Part shown: positions 11,320 to 23,518 of the stretch, piece after piece
Layout of the letters: each line of letters opens with the position of its first letter
Numbering within the stretch: the stretch's first letter is position 1
Assembly (NCBI RefSeq): GCF_030867095.1
Contig: NC_081827.1
Span: forward strand, 28,412,501-28,476,500
From: Alligator mississippiensis
Taxonomy: Eukaryota; Chordata; Crocodylia; Alligatoridae
Length of the DNA: 64,000 nucleotides
Direction: 5' to 3'
Made by a program: the position numbers and the translations under genes
The notes under the pieces: generated by a model
The model's input: the letters and a program-made list of their open reading frames with translations, nothing else
Database searches by the model: none
What the model was told of the DNA's origin: nothing

Positions 11320-11492
11320 ACACATATAAACACACGTGTAGCAGGGCACTGTGGTGTGCCTGCTTCTTTAAGGGAGCTAGCAGCCTACAGCTGCAGGGGG
11401 CTATCTAGAGGCTCACCTGACAGAAAGAGGGCTCAGGCTGAAGTTATATAAGCCCAGAGTCCCTGCGAGCTACAAGGTGAGGAACTCCTGGC
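11320..11492 (+). mobile_element. LTR-like fragment, split by a later insertion
   Basis: GC-rich sequence with a TTATATAAGCCCAGAG core like an LTR promoter (near 11444). It is cut by the TA-flanked element at 11495-12562, and further GC-rich sequence with TTTATATAAACAA follows at 12565-12700. No retroviral frame is readable. Assignment as LTR is a guess from composition and TATA position. Confidence 0.35.
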
Positions 11493-11494
11493 TA

Positions 11495-12562
11495 GAGTTA
11501 CCATAGGTCTAGGTTTTTCCAGACCCGCCCTCTTTTTGGATCCTCTGATCTATGTCCAGGCAGTTTTTAAAAATATGATCAAGTGTCCAGGATTTTGGTC
11601 TGCTCAGCATCAAAGTTTTTTCAGGGCACTTCCTAGCTTGGCTTAGCAAGAAGGTGCTTGGGGCTGGAGAGAGTGGGGGGAAGGTGATTGGATGCAGGGG
11701 GTGCCTTGTGCATGTGCACATGCACATGCGCATGCACATGGCCAGCATGCAGCCAGGCAGGATGGTGGTAGCAGCCCCAGCAACTGGATGCAGGTAAGTC
11801 TATGGGAAGTGGGGGTTGGAGGGTCAGGGTTTGGGGACTGATTGGGGGGCTATGTGTGTGTGTATGTGTGTGTGTGGCAGGGGTGTGTGGAGGGGATGGG
11901 TGTGTGAAGGGAGAGTGGTTGTCTGCCAGCGCTGGTGGAAGGTAGCTGAGTGCTGAGGCTACAGCAGGTCAGGGGAGGCAGAGGGAAGCCCCTGCCCCTC
12001 CAGTGGGGGAAGGAGGCAGTGGGGTCCTTTGGGGGCAGTGGGGAGCTGCGTGGCTGGGCCAATGACACCAGGGCTGGTGCCCTTGCTCATAGGGGTGGGG
12101 CAGCTGGGACATGCTGCAGGGCTGGGGGGAGCAGGGGGATGCAGGTCAGGAGTGAGGGGCATTAGCAGGGCTGGGAGGGCTGTTGGTTCAGAGTAAGGGG
12201 TACCAGGGCATGGGGGACTGTGGGTCATGAGTGTGGGGTACTGGCAGCATCAGAGGGCTGTGGGTTAGGAGTACGGGGCATCAGCAGGGATGGGGGCTGT
12301 GGGTTGGGAGAGAGGGGCACCAGCATGGCCTGGGGGGAGTAGTGTCAGGTGTGGAGGGGCAGTGGCAGAGCCAGGAGTCTGCAGGTTGGGGGTGAGGGGC
12401 AGTAGCAGGGCTTGGGCAGGACTGTGGTTTGGGAGTGAGGAGCAATGACATGGGCAGGGGCAGGGCACTGGCATATCAGTGCCCCCCTCTCCCCCCACAC
12501 ACAGTCATATACCCACCCTTCCCTGCCCAACAGCTATCCTCTTTTTTGGAATATGGTAACCC
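11495..12562 (+). mobile_element. TA-flanked DNA transposon with internal minisatellite, copy 1
   Basis: The left end GAGTTACCATAGGTCTAGG and right end TATGGTAACCC are inverted repeats, with TA on both flanks. The left part carries CCTCTTTTTGGATCC and a CTTGGGGCTGGAGAG block; the rest is a G-rich array of about 60-bp units sharing TGTGGGTT-GGAGTGAGGGGCA and CAGCAGGG. Copy 2 at 51342-52045 has the same order in the opposite orientation. Superfamily not certain; TA targets fit Tc1/mariner-type elements. Confidence 0.7.
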
Positions 12563-12699
12563 TACTTGTGGCAGCAGGACAGCAGGGCTCCTGAAGGCCT
12601 GGAGTTTATATAAACAATCATGCAGGCCTGGGAACAGAAGAAGGATACCTAGCCAGAGGAAGGCAGGGTTTTACAAGCAAGTGGCCTTTGTTTTATTTT

Positions 12700-13170
12700 G
12701 AACCCACAGAGGGTCCATGTGCCCAGGTAAGGGCTGAGCCAAGCCAGAGAGCTCAGAAGCCCAGGGAAGGGGCATGCAAGACCAGGGGTCCAGGAGCCCA
12801 GGGAAGGGGCGGTGTGTAAGACCAGGGGCCAGGGAGCCTAGGGCAGTATGAAGGACCTGGGGCTTGGGAGCCCAGGGAGGGGGTAGCATGCAGGACCAGA
12901 GGTCCAAGAGTCCAGGAAGGGACTGTCGGGGACCAGGGGGTCCAAAAGCCCAAGGAGGGCTGGGGGTATAAGTAAGCAGCATCACAGAGAGAGAACACCT
13001 GTGAGGCCTGGGACATGATGTAGGGGAGGTACGGAACCACGGAAGGGACCTTAAGGCAACAGATGCCTGTGGGTCCAGAGTGAGGGGTACAAGGGCATGG
13101 GGGACTGTGGGTCACGAGTGCAGGGTACTAGCAGCATCAGAGGGCTATGGGTTAGGAGTGAGGGGCATCT
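12700..13170. repeat. GC-rich minisatellites next to the transposon
   Basis: From about 12740 to 12970 a unit of roughly 50 bp repeats GACCAGGGGTCCAGGAGCC then CAGGGAAGGGG with drift. From about 13070 to 13160 two units of the TGTGGGT-GAGTGAGGGGCA family found inside the 11495-12562 element recur outside its right end. The minus-strand proline/leucine frames are compositional. Confidence 0.6.
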
Positions 13171-13719
13171 GCCCAGGTACAGACAGGCTGAGAGGGCTTG
13201 CTAGCCTGTGGGCACAGGACTGTGGCTGACGGGACCCAGGAGAGGCCTGGCAGTGACTGACACATGCTCAGGCTCACTCAGAGCCCACAGGCACTCTCCC
13301 TTTTATATCCTTCAATAAGAGCAAGGTATGGTGAGTGAATGATCAGAAGGGGGCTGCAGCTGACCCTGAGCAAAGCAGGGGCCACATGACCACCCTGTGG
13401 CCACAGGCTGGCTACAACATGCTTACTTGTAAATGTGAGTTGCCTCAATTAATTCAACAAGAACTGTTCTGGGCACAAAGGGCACTTACATGCCCATCAG
13501 ATGGGGACCACATGTGCTTATCAGAGCCTAGATTTGGGGACCATTAGAACCACTTATTTTCTCCCAGCTTTTTTTCTTCTACTTGAATAAGGGGGATTTT
13601 AACAGGGAAAAGTGAATTAGTTCACTAACGTGTTTTTCCTTGGTATCAGAAGGAGTTTGTACTTAAAATCTTGGGAACTTTTACATATGCTCCAACATGT
13701 TCTGATTAGAATGCATTGA

Positions 13720-13830
13720 AGCAGACTCGATTAAGTGACATTGAATACAGGAGACATTGTGGGTGTTTTAATTAAAGTGGCTCCCAAGAGCCACTCTAAT
13801 TAAAATACCACCCCCCCACCCCAGAGCACA
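13720..13830. repeat. Hairpin-bearing MITE fragment, copy 1
   Basis: Arms GGTGTTTTAATTAAAGTGGC at 13762 and the near-complement ending at 13809 form a hairpin around CCAA. CAGACTCGATTAAG precedes it. The same hairpin and, inverted, the same GACTTGATTAA word occur at 16266-16500, so both belong to one family. Confidence 0.6.
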
Positions 13831-14099
13831 TATATAGGGACCCCTTTTTTGCTCCCTCTGAAAGAAGCGTATGGCCTTCTACACTCTGCCAGCTTCCATT
13901 CACCTCTGAAGCCTGCAGTTTTATGCCAGCTCCAGTAGCGCATTTTCTTTTTTTTTCTTTGAAATCTTATATGTGCTAAATAAAATTACAGTACCTCAAA
14001 TCAGTTGTTTTCTCTAAACCTATTATTTAGAAATCCATATAGTCACCTTTTGTCATAGAACTAACATATACACAGTGTTTTCTTTTAAAACAAAAATAT

Positions 14100-15292
14100 C
14101 AAGTTTTGTATGGAAGAACATGACTTGAGGCTAAGAAAGGCACTATAAAAGAGCCCATTATGGTCATGGAGGAGCCTGTAGCTCCTTGGTATCAAGTGGG
14201 TTTATTCATGCATGTAGAAAAAAATTATGTATTAGTGCTGGATTATAATCCTCAGTATCCTGAAACTGCATCACTCAAAAGCACAACAGCAAACTATGTC
14301 ATAACTCACATCAAATCAATTTTTGTTCGACATGGGATTTCACAAATTGTGAGAACAGACAATGGCCCTCAATTCAACTGTCTTGATTTTAAAGAGTTTG
14401 CAAACAAACATAAATTCCATCACAACAGTTCAAGTCCTAAATACCCCACTATCCAATGGTCTGGTGGAAAATGGAGTACAAATAGTAAAGAAATTGTGGA
14501 GAGAAGCTACAGATTCACACACCGATGGTTACCTGTCACTCTTAAATTATAGGGCAGTATCCATGAAACATGGATTATCCCCAGCAGAAATGCTGTTTAA
14601 AAGGAAACTCAAAACCAGGATGCCAAATCTTGTTGACGATGCTCATCAGAATGAAAAAAACCCCATAACATTAAAAAAATTCAAGAAACTCAAACAAAAA
14701 TGGTACTATGACAGGAGTTTCAGGGAGTTACCACAACTGCACAACAAAAATATGGTGCTTATTTCAAATGTATGAATGCGGAAACAAAAAGCACTAGTTT
14801 CCCATCAAGTACCTCCCAGATCCTATAAAATAGTTGCACAGGTGTTAAGGAACAGACGATACTTGCAGCTCATAAAGGGGAGAAAAGAAGCAGCATCACA
14901 AGATTTTCCAAAGGAAACAGAGCTAACATCAAAGCAGCAAGAAACAACAGAGGAGACTGAAAATGACACAGAAGTAGAGACATCTGAACAAGGAAACCAA
15001 ACAAGAACTGAGGCTATCCTCTGAGAATGCAGAGAAACTGAGATCACTTGGAGCTAAAAAGCCAACACAAAGACTAACAGAGATCTGTTCAAATGTGCTT
15101 TAACAATGGGTTGAAGTAAACACATAAAGGGGGAAGATACGTGGATACCTTTAAGAGTGGTATGTATAAGTTGTTGCATTGGCCAGGGGATTGCAGAAGT
15201 GAACAGCAGATCAGTAAGCTAAGAACACTCTCTGAATAAACAAGCTTTATCATTTTATAAAGTTAACTCCTTGGTCTTTTGAGACTATCACA
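14100..15292 (+). mobile_element. Decayed Ty3/Gypsy retrotransposon: integrase remnant and 3' LTR
   Basis: The integrase core is spread over two frames. 14160-14552 holds VEKNYVLVLDYNPQYPE, LKSTTANYVI and VRTDNGPQF; 14362-14775 continues with LSNGLVENGVQ, LLNYRAV and GLSPAEMLFKRKL. The frame changes near 14430-14460, and the same second frame resumes after a stop (14776-15024) with a basic/acidic tail. The first catalytic Asp expected in a VGTDLF-type motif is missing (VGLF here); the second Asp and the Glu are visible. After a purine tract (AAAGGGGGAAGA) an LTR-like end carries AATAAA and finishes near 15292. Not functional. Confidence 0.75.
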
Positions 15293-16249
15293 ATTACTGG
15301 TGAGTAAAACATGGTAGGAATGAAGCTCAGGATGGTTTTGTTAGAGAGAAAGCTGAGGGCAGAGAGGGTTGGACCTGATTCTGCTTCTCTGACCTTCACT
15401 TAATGGCCAAGGTATCAGGCTGATCATGGTAGGATTATAAACTATAACCATTTCAAAGCCTTTGTGACCACACAGCAATAAAGAATGAGGGTGAGAAATG
15501 ATGGGGTTGCCACAAATTGCAGGTTGGCTACCTCTGTTGGCTACCTACCAGCAAGACAAAGGAGTGATGTATTTAGCATCATGTCTAGCTAGTTTTGACC
15601 CTCTAGCCTGAATGTCCAGATACCATTTACAGCAAGGTTTACAGGGGGGCAGATTTTGGTACAAGACCACAGCATTCATGTCTTTGAGGCAGTAACAAAA
15701 CAACTTAACTGCTCTGCCACCACACTTCAGAACTTCCAGTTATGTAGGTATGGAAAACACCATTGCTTTGTTAATCAAATACAATTCTGAAAAATGTTTT
15801 CCATGCTGTGCCTTCAAAAATAAAATAATCATAAGGAGAAACATCCAGTGTAAAACAATGTTAGTCTGAGCATGGTTGCCACTATGGTCTTATTTATTTA
15901 GCTTTCTTGGAGGCTGGTTTTATCTACAGGTGACTAAATACTGCAATAGTGTTGGCTGATCAGTTGTGCCATGTTTGTTAACCACAAACATTTCCTACAA
16001 CAGGTTTGCTCTTGCAACAACCCTTAATATGGGTTACTGAGTGGGGGGCAAAGAACTGGGACTTTCAGCAGCCAGAACTTGACTCTACGCGATACTTGGT
16101 ATTCTGGCCTCTATCCAGCAAAGCACTTAATAGCATTCAGGTGAGCAGTTTCATTAAAGTTCAGTGGCACCTTTCATATATGCTTTAAGTTGTGCAAGCA
16201 AGGTTCTTTGAGTTGTGCAAACACTTAGCTAGTCTTTACATGAACCCTG
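15293..16249. other. Intron sequence, unclassified
   Basis: No gene recognised. Short words such as CTATCCAGCAAAGCACTTAA near 16110 recur in reptile repeats, but I cannot define an element. Confidence 0.4.
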
Positions 16250-16510
16250 AGGGTGGGGAAAAGCTGCTTTAATTAGAGTGGCTCCGAGAGCCACTCTAAT
16301 TAAAGCACCCACCGCATCTCATGCATTCAGTATACACTTCAGAATGTTGGCTTTAACTAAAGTTTGTTCAATGAGCTTTAGTTAAAGCACCCCTGCTGCC
16401 ATTTGGAAGCATGGGAATGCTGAATACGTGAGACACAGAGGCTACTGGAGCGTGATAATTAGCACGCTCCCAGAAACTCGATTAATCAAGTCTGCTCCAA
16501 AGCACTGTAA
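16250..16510. repeat. Series of three hairpins in one MITE
   Basis: Three inverted repeats follow each other. A perfect 19-bp-arm hairpin lies at 16266-16284/16288-16306 (GCTTTAATTAGAGTGGCTC). A 13-bp-arm hairpin lies at 16350-16362/16376-16388 (GCTTTAACTAAAG). An 8-bp-arm palindrome lies at 16447-16454/16463-16470 (GGAGCGTG). The first matches the hairpin at 13762-13809. Confidence 0.75.
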
Positions 16511-16669
16511 TTACAGCACAACAGAGCAGCCTTTCTGCACATCTGTAGGCGCCCATAAATTCTTTGCTGGATATGGGACTGAGTCTGCAACACACATGCC
16601 TGTACCTTTGGAGCTGAATCATTAACTCCATTAGATAGGGGGAGTTATAGACTCTTATCCTCGGTCATG

Positions 16670-17175
16670 GCTAACTATAGACAGTCAAAAAGCCCAAGGC
16701 TGAATCAGTTCAATCTTCGCAGGTGTGTCTAAGATGCACAGATTGAACCAATAAGCAAGTGAGCAGACATTCACTTTTGATTCTAGAAATGTAGCCACAT
16801 GCCTGCAGTGGCCTAGGCCAGAAGCTAAGGGATGCTAGACCACACCTCCCTGCTCGGCTGGAGCAGACAGCTTGGGCCAAGCTTAGCCCTCCCACTCTGC
16901 AAGGGATGGGGGTTTGTGGGTGAGATGCAAAGCATCCTGGGATGCTGGGGGACTGTGAGTTAACTTGAATCTAGAGAGGATCCAGGACCAAAGTTCAATA
17001 AACGAATTTAACCTAAATTAGTTAAGTCTGACACCGCATCCATCCAAGTTTATCTTAAATTGCTTTCAAAATGACTGAAACCAATTTATGTCCATCAAAT
17101 TTCTGTTGTGTTACAGATTTGAATTGGTTTCTGATCACTTATACCAGTTAATGTGTAATTTCTGTCCCTATAGGG
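16670..17175. mobile_element. MITE copy, diverged
   Basis: It shares GACAGTCAAAAAGCCCAAGG near the left end and GGTTTCTGATCACTTATACC near the right with the element at 23264-23518. The ends are too diverged to call exact termini. Confidence 0.45.
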
Positions 17176-17501
17176 AGGCCTGATGCACCTAACCAGAGTA
17201 AAATCACATGACTTCCCACACATATCTCAGAAATACCTGGTCTTAGCAATACTGCATTTACATGAAATCAAAAGGTAAGTATAATTACTTGAAATCAAAA
17301 GGTAACTAAGAATCTTTTAATTGTTTAATATTCCTCAGTCTCCTGTTCAAGAAACAGCAGTCATCCAGTTAGGTGTCAGAAGCATGTTCCTAAGGTGGGC
17401 AGTTGCATATCACCAGGGATCCTGGTTTTCTCCATTTAAAAAATCCAAAGTTCTCTGATAAAAGCTCCAAATCTCTGTTTTTCCGTGATTAAAGTGAAAT
17501 G

Positions 17502-18952
<1,451 letters not shown>

Positions 18953-19140
18953 CAGGGGGCGGGCAAAATGCGGCCCAGGGGCCAGATGCGGCTGGCCAAG
19001 CCATTCTATCTGGCCTGCTGCACCCCTGAAAAATTTGGAAAATTTCTATTAATCTGCCCTGGGCTGCCTGCCATGCTGCCCTTGATGGCTTGCTGAAACT
19101 CTGTAAGCGGCCCTCTGCCCAAAATAATTGCTCGCCCCTG
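18953..19140 (+). mobile_element. hAT MITE family A, copy 1
   Basis: Starts CAGGGGGCGGGCAAAATGCGG and ends ATAATTGCTCGCCCCTG. Flanks GTATATAG and GTATACAG form an 8-bp target duplication with one mismatch. It is 188 bp and closely matches copies at 36898-37084 and 48346-48532. It abuts another hAT element that starts at 19156. Confidence 0.88.
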
Positions 19141-19155
19141 GTATACAGACTAGTG

Positions 19156-19443
19156 CAGAGGTTCCCAACCCCTGGGCCATGGCCCAGTACCAGGCCATGA
19201 AGGGTTGGCTGCCAGTCCACAGGAGGGTTGGCTACCAGACCAGAAGTCCGGAAGTGACTGGCATACTGTGGAGCGGCAACCAATTTGGCTGCTGCTTCAC
19301 AGTATGCTGGTCACTTCTGGACTGCAGTTTGCTGGTCCACAGTTTGCCAGTTTGTGATCACTTCTGGCCCGTGGACTGGTCAGCAGTCACTTCCGGTTCA
19401 CAGTCACTTCTGATCTGAGGTTTAAAAAGATTGGGAACTATTA
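19156..19443 (+). mobile_element. hAT MITE family B
   Basis: Starts CAGAGGTTCCCAACCCCTGG and ends GATTGGGAACTATTA, flanked by GACTAGTG and GATTAGTG, an 8-bp duplication with one mismatch. The interior repeats short AGTCACTTCTGG-like and GTCCACAG-like words. No coding capacity. Confidence 0.82.
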
Positions 19444-20100
19444 GATTAGTGCAAAGACTCTTAAACCTCTGTAGAGTCTAAATTAAACAAGTGGCTAAAG
19501 CACAATAATCCAAATAAACTTGTGAGCGAGCAATCTTAGCAGATCTTTCAGAGGGAGTGCTCAGTTCTTCCAAGTTGGTTTCTACTCCATCTGATATTCA
19601 CAAAAGTATCAGGAAGCTCTGCCTACCCTGTTTTCATAACTAGAGACTCATACACTGTTGTGTTTTCCATATGTAAAGAATGCCTATTTACTTTCAGTCT
19701 AAATAACCTTTATTTTAGATTAAGCAACAAGATGCTGAAAGGGAGAGCATATTGTATATGCCTCCTCTCTTATAGGCTGCATTTGAACTGCCATTTTATG
19801 TTCAGTTGTCTCAGGCAAAGATTTCCAGCTGTAGTACACAAAAAACTAAATCCCAACAACTCACAAAACCTGTTTCTTTGCATTCTTGAATGCTTGTCAT
19901 ACTGACAAACTATGGCTTTTACCTTTGAGGCATTTATAGAAAAAGTACTTCAGGACAGTGGTAACAAAGTTTCTCAGCAATTCCTATATTAATTTGTGTC
20001 CCCCACTGATATTTTATTATTTATGTCTATCAAGAAATTAAGCATCCTGTTGAAGGTTATTTGATTTTTTTTCTGGCAAACTCTCCCCAGATCTAACAGA
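19444..20100. other. Intron sequence, nothing recognised
   Basis: Unique-looking AT-rich sequence; I see no gene, element or repeat here. Confidence 0.5.
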
Positions 20101-20119
20101 TTCATACTTTCAACAGGCT

Positions 20120-21124
20120 TGTGTTGCAGGACTAAGGGCCCAGGGGTAGCCATGACACCCCCTGGTGACCACACAGCTCCCTGCTCCACTCTGGCTCCTC
20201 AGGGTATCCTCCCTTTTTGATCTTGCCTTGAGTACAGGGAGGTTGCCCCCAGGTCCCAAAGTGAGCCCCAAGTCCTCAAGTAGTCAGTCTCATCTAGTCC
20301 CTCCCTCTAATGCACCAAACTGTATCCCGTTGGTCCTATCAGTACTGCCAGGCACCAGCTGCCTTATGGGCACTGTTTATGGCCTCCATACTTCCCCGTA
20401 GCCATGCTTATGCCTCGCAAGTATTACTCCATGTCTATTTTGGAGGGGACCCCTGGCTCCAAGACAACTTTTGGCCCTTAGGCCCTGAACTTTTGTCTTG
20501 GCCTCAGCCTTCCCAGCCTTGGCTCTTTTGTTCCTGCCTAATTCACCCAGGACCCTGTCTTGTGCACTCTGGGCCAGCCCTCACGTTGCCTTACCCCCAG
20601 GCCAGGCTGCTCTTACTGCCTCAGGTCTTAGCCCCCCGGGGTCCCTGACACCCAGGCTGGGCTGTCTGCCGCAGAGTGCCCTACCAGGCCTCCACACATC
20701 CCCCATAGCTACAGTCCAGTCCCCCAGTATCTAACTTAACTGCCCCACAAATACAAGCCTCTGCTTCCAAACTCAAAGTCACCCTCACTTGGGGTCACTG
20801 TCACCCTGCAAGCTGTACTGTCCTTTCAGCTTTTACCTCCCAGTTCTCATGGGTGACTTGGGGGTGTCAGGTTGTCTTCTGCAGCCCCTCTCTTAGGAGA
20901 TCCACTCCCTGCAGCATGCAAGGCCAGACTGCCTACCTTGCACCAAACACTGGGCTTATATGCCTCTAAGCACCGCCCCTTCCAGTCAGGTGGCTCCTCA
21001 GCTACCCACAGGAGTTTCCCCTTTGCTGAATGTCCAGCCCGCCCTCTGCTGCAACCCTGCACAGCAAGCTGAGCCTGCTGCACTTCCTCTTCAAGTGACA
21101 GGAGCCTCTGGTTCCCTGTCACAG
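20120..21124 (-). mobile_element. Probable LTR-type element, GC-rich
   Basis: Read on the minus strand it begins TGTGACAGGGAACCAGAGG at 21124 and has a GGCATATAAGCCCAG promoter-like core, as an LTR might. The segment at 34270-35068 has the same TGTGACAG start on the minus strand. No reading frame resembles gag or pol. The left boundary is uncertain, and the LTR reading rests on the terminus and TATA-like box alone. It lies just upstream of the first visible LAMB4 exon. Confidence 0.4.
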
Positions 21125-21246
21125 CATGTTACTTGGCATTTGAGAATTAAACATATCCAGAAGACTCTTCATAATCTGTCTAGTTATTTTATAAATAAGA
21201 ATAGTTTTAGTAAGTGCAATTATTTTATAAATAAGAGTAAACCAAC

Positions 21247-21404
21247 CTCCAGATAACCTATAATGCAGTATTTCTGAGGGCCGTTCATTCCACAGGTTGA
21301 TGAGGCTGTTAGTTGTTCACTCCGACCCACTAAGAGATCTCCAATCACTGGATAACAGGAACCACTACTGCAGTCATCCTGTGCGTACAGGAGACTTATC
21401 AGTA
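21247..21404 (-). CDS. LAMB4: LAMB4 exon: end of signal peptide and start of LN domain
   Basis: Laminin beta chains are secreted basement-membrane subunits; the N-terminal LN domain drives polymerisation. Read on the minus strand, this 158-bp exon starts after a TTCAG acceptor and ends GAG before a GT donor. It encodes a hydrophobic tail (LISLLYAQ), then [19 protein letters not shown] and KYCI, the conserved cysteine pattern at the start of a beta-chain LN domain. The wording (AQDDC, LLVGR, YLE then GEQKC in the next exon) fits LAMB4 better than LAMB1 as I know those families. The exon starts with two bases of a split codon, so an upstream exon must supply the start Met and the first part of the signal peptide. 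I did not find that exon. Confidence 0.9.
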
Positions 21405-22165
21405 CTGAATCCAAAAGAAGATTAAAGACAGCTGTAATGCAGCTATATTCTTTGGAGAAAAGTAGTTATATTCTAACATAAGCTAAAAACTAAATTGTCC
21501 TTAGTCTGCCCTTTTTAAAACCTTTTTGGTAAGCTTTAAAAGACCTGCTGTCATGAAATTCATGTGCTTCATATCATTACAAAAAACAGTAAGTAACACA
21601 TTGCATATCAGTATTAAAATTTTGATCACCAATATTTTACTCTGCAATAAATACACCAATCTGCCAAGCAAAAATAATGTATTATGCTTTGTATCCTGAT
21701 ATATGAAGCATTGCTGCACCATTGTGCAGAGCATTAAAAGGCTTATTTTACAAAGGGCCAGATTCTGATCTTATTTCCACTAATATACATTTGGAGCAAT
21801 TCTGCTGAGTTCAGTGGAAGTACTCCAGAATTATCCTGGTGTTGCTGAGGTTGGAAACTAAGTCAGTGATTCAATTTGAATTGAACAACAAGCTAGTTTC
21901 CATACAGTACATTTTCCATAATGAGATAAAAATTTAGGAATAAGGAATAATTTGAGAATCAGGTAAAATTTACAAAGGCTTATGACTAGCTTTGCCTGAA
22001 ATTACTGTCAATATTTTTCTCCAGTTACATTAAAGTTACATGGCTTTCCCCTTTTCAACAAGTTCTGTCCTGAAATATTGAACAGGAATGGCAGCCTTCA
22101 AAGTTTCATCTATGTAGCACTGTTTGGCTCAACTTGTTCTGATAAAAAGTATGCTTTGAAAAAAA
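21405..22165. other. LAMB4 5' intron, unclassified
   Basis: No exon recognised. The piece CAGATTCTGATCTTATTTCC then GTTCAGTGGAAGTACTCC at about 21757-21840 looks like a widespread reptilian MITE, low confidence. Confidence 0.4.
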
Positions 22166-22566
22166 GAGGCTGAGAGGCATAGGACTTTTTAGCCTGGAGA
22201 AGCAAAGACTCAGGGGTGACTTTGTGGCAGCCAGCCTATAGGGACATAAGGGGTGTGCAGCAGGAACTGGAAGAACGTCTGTTCACCAAGGCACCCCAAA
22301 GGAAGACAAGGTCCAACCGTCACAAAGTGCTGGAAGACCATTTTAGACTGGATATAAGGAAAAACTTCTTTACTGTTCGAGTCTCCAGGGCCTGGAATAG
22401 GCTCCCCACAGAAGTGGTGCAAACACCTACTCTGGATACCTTTAAGAAACACTTGGATGATTATTTTGCTGGGGTGTTCTGACCCTAGCTGACTTCCTGC
22501 CCCTTGGGCAAGGGGCTGGACCCGATGATCTCATGAGGTCCCTTCCAGCCCTAATGTCTATGAATC
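22166..22566 (+). mobile_element. CR1 LINE 3' end fragment
   Basis: Contains the end of a CR1 reverse-transcriptase ORF: KAPQRKTRSNRHKVLEDHF, then FRLDIRKNFFTVRV, then WNRLPTEVVQTPTL and DYFAGVF with its stop. The 3' UTR follows (GGCTGGACCCGATGATCTCA, CCCTTCCAGCCCTAATGTCT) and the ATGAATCTA tail. 5'-truncated, as is usual for CR1. Confidence 0.93.
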
Positions 22567-22929
22567 TAGAAATCAGAACACTACGAATTTAAGGAAAACT
22601 AGAAAAATGATTCACATAATTTTAGAAGCAACTCAACAGTGTCAGTGAAAAGTGTTTGAAGGTAGTGCTGAAGCTGTTAGGTTTCAGGATGTACTTCAAC
22701 TGAGCAGCAATCTTTTCAGAAGTCAAGTAACAGAGGAGTTTGCTTATTCTACTTTGCTTTTTTCCCCAAGTTCACACTATCAGTTGCTGACAGATATGGA
22801 TTGCCTGTTTTATAGCCTGATCCAAAGCTAGTGAATGTAGAGGGCAGCTTTTCTTTAACTTCAATAGGCTTTGGATCAGGATTCACACTCTTTTGAACGG
22901 ACATTCTGGAACGAGAGATCCCTGAAAAT

Positions 22930-23263
22930 CAGGGCTGTCTAGCTGGTGGCCCATGGGCTGCATCTAGCCCACAAGGTCTCCAAACTGTCCCTCCCTCCCT
23001 CCTCTGGTTTCTGCTTCCTGCCCCTACTCTCAGGAACAGGACAGGGATGGGTGGTGGGAGGGCTCTGCGCATGCAGCAAGGGGAGATCTGGGCTGCTCAC
23101 ATGGTAAGAGAGTGGCTGGTTTGTGCATGTGGTCTGCCCGCACAGCAGAGGGGAGTTAGTCTGCCCACACTGCTTGCACAGCACAGCAGAGCCAGGATGC
23201 CCAAGCTGTCTGTACAGCAGGGAGGAACTCGAGAGTAGGCAAGTGTCACCTGCATGGTACATG
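22930..23263. mobile_element. Partial hAT-like element
   Basis: Begins CAGGGCTGTCTAGCTGGTGG, almost the same as the terminus at 2018, then runs into a GC-rich segment without a recognisable right end. Confidence 0.45.
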
Positions 23264-23518
23264 GCCTTAGGCTAGGTACAGACTTTCAAAGAGTCCAAGG
23301 TGGAATCAATCTAAGTTACATGGTTTTCTGTAAACAGCACAGTTTAGAATAATAGCAAACAAAACACACACTTGCCTTTTGGTGGCAGTGGGGCAAATCT
23401 TAGACCAAGTTCTGCCATTTTTTAAACCAGTTTGTGTGCCAGTCTTCTGTTCTATTACAGGTATAGACCAGTTTCCAATCGCTTATACTGGTAAAAGAGT
23501 GATGTTTGTACCTGGCCC
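23264..23518. mobile_element. MITE with GGCTAGGTACAGAC termini
   Basis: Left end GGCTAGGTACAGACTTTC and inverted right end GGCCAGGTACAAACATC. It carries GAGTCCAAGGTGGAATCAAT and CAGTTTCCAATCGCTTATAC, shared with the copy at 16670-17175. Confidence 0.6.
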
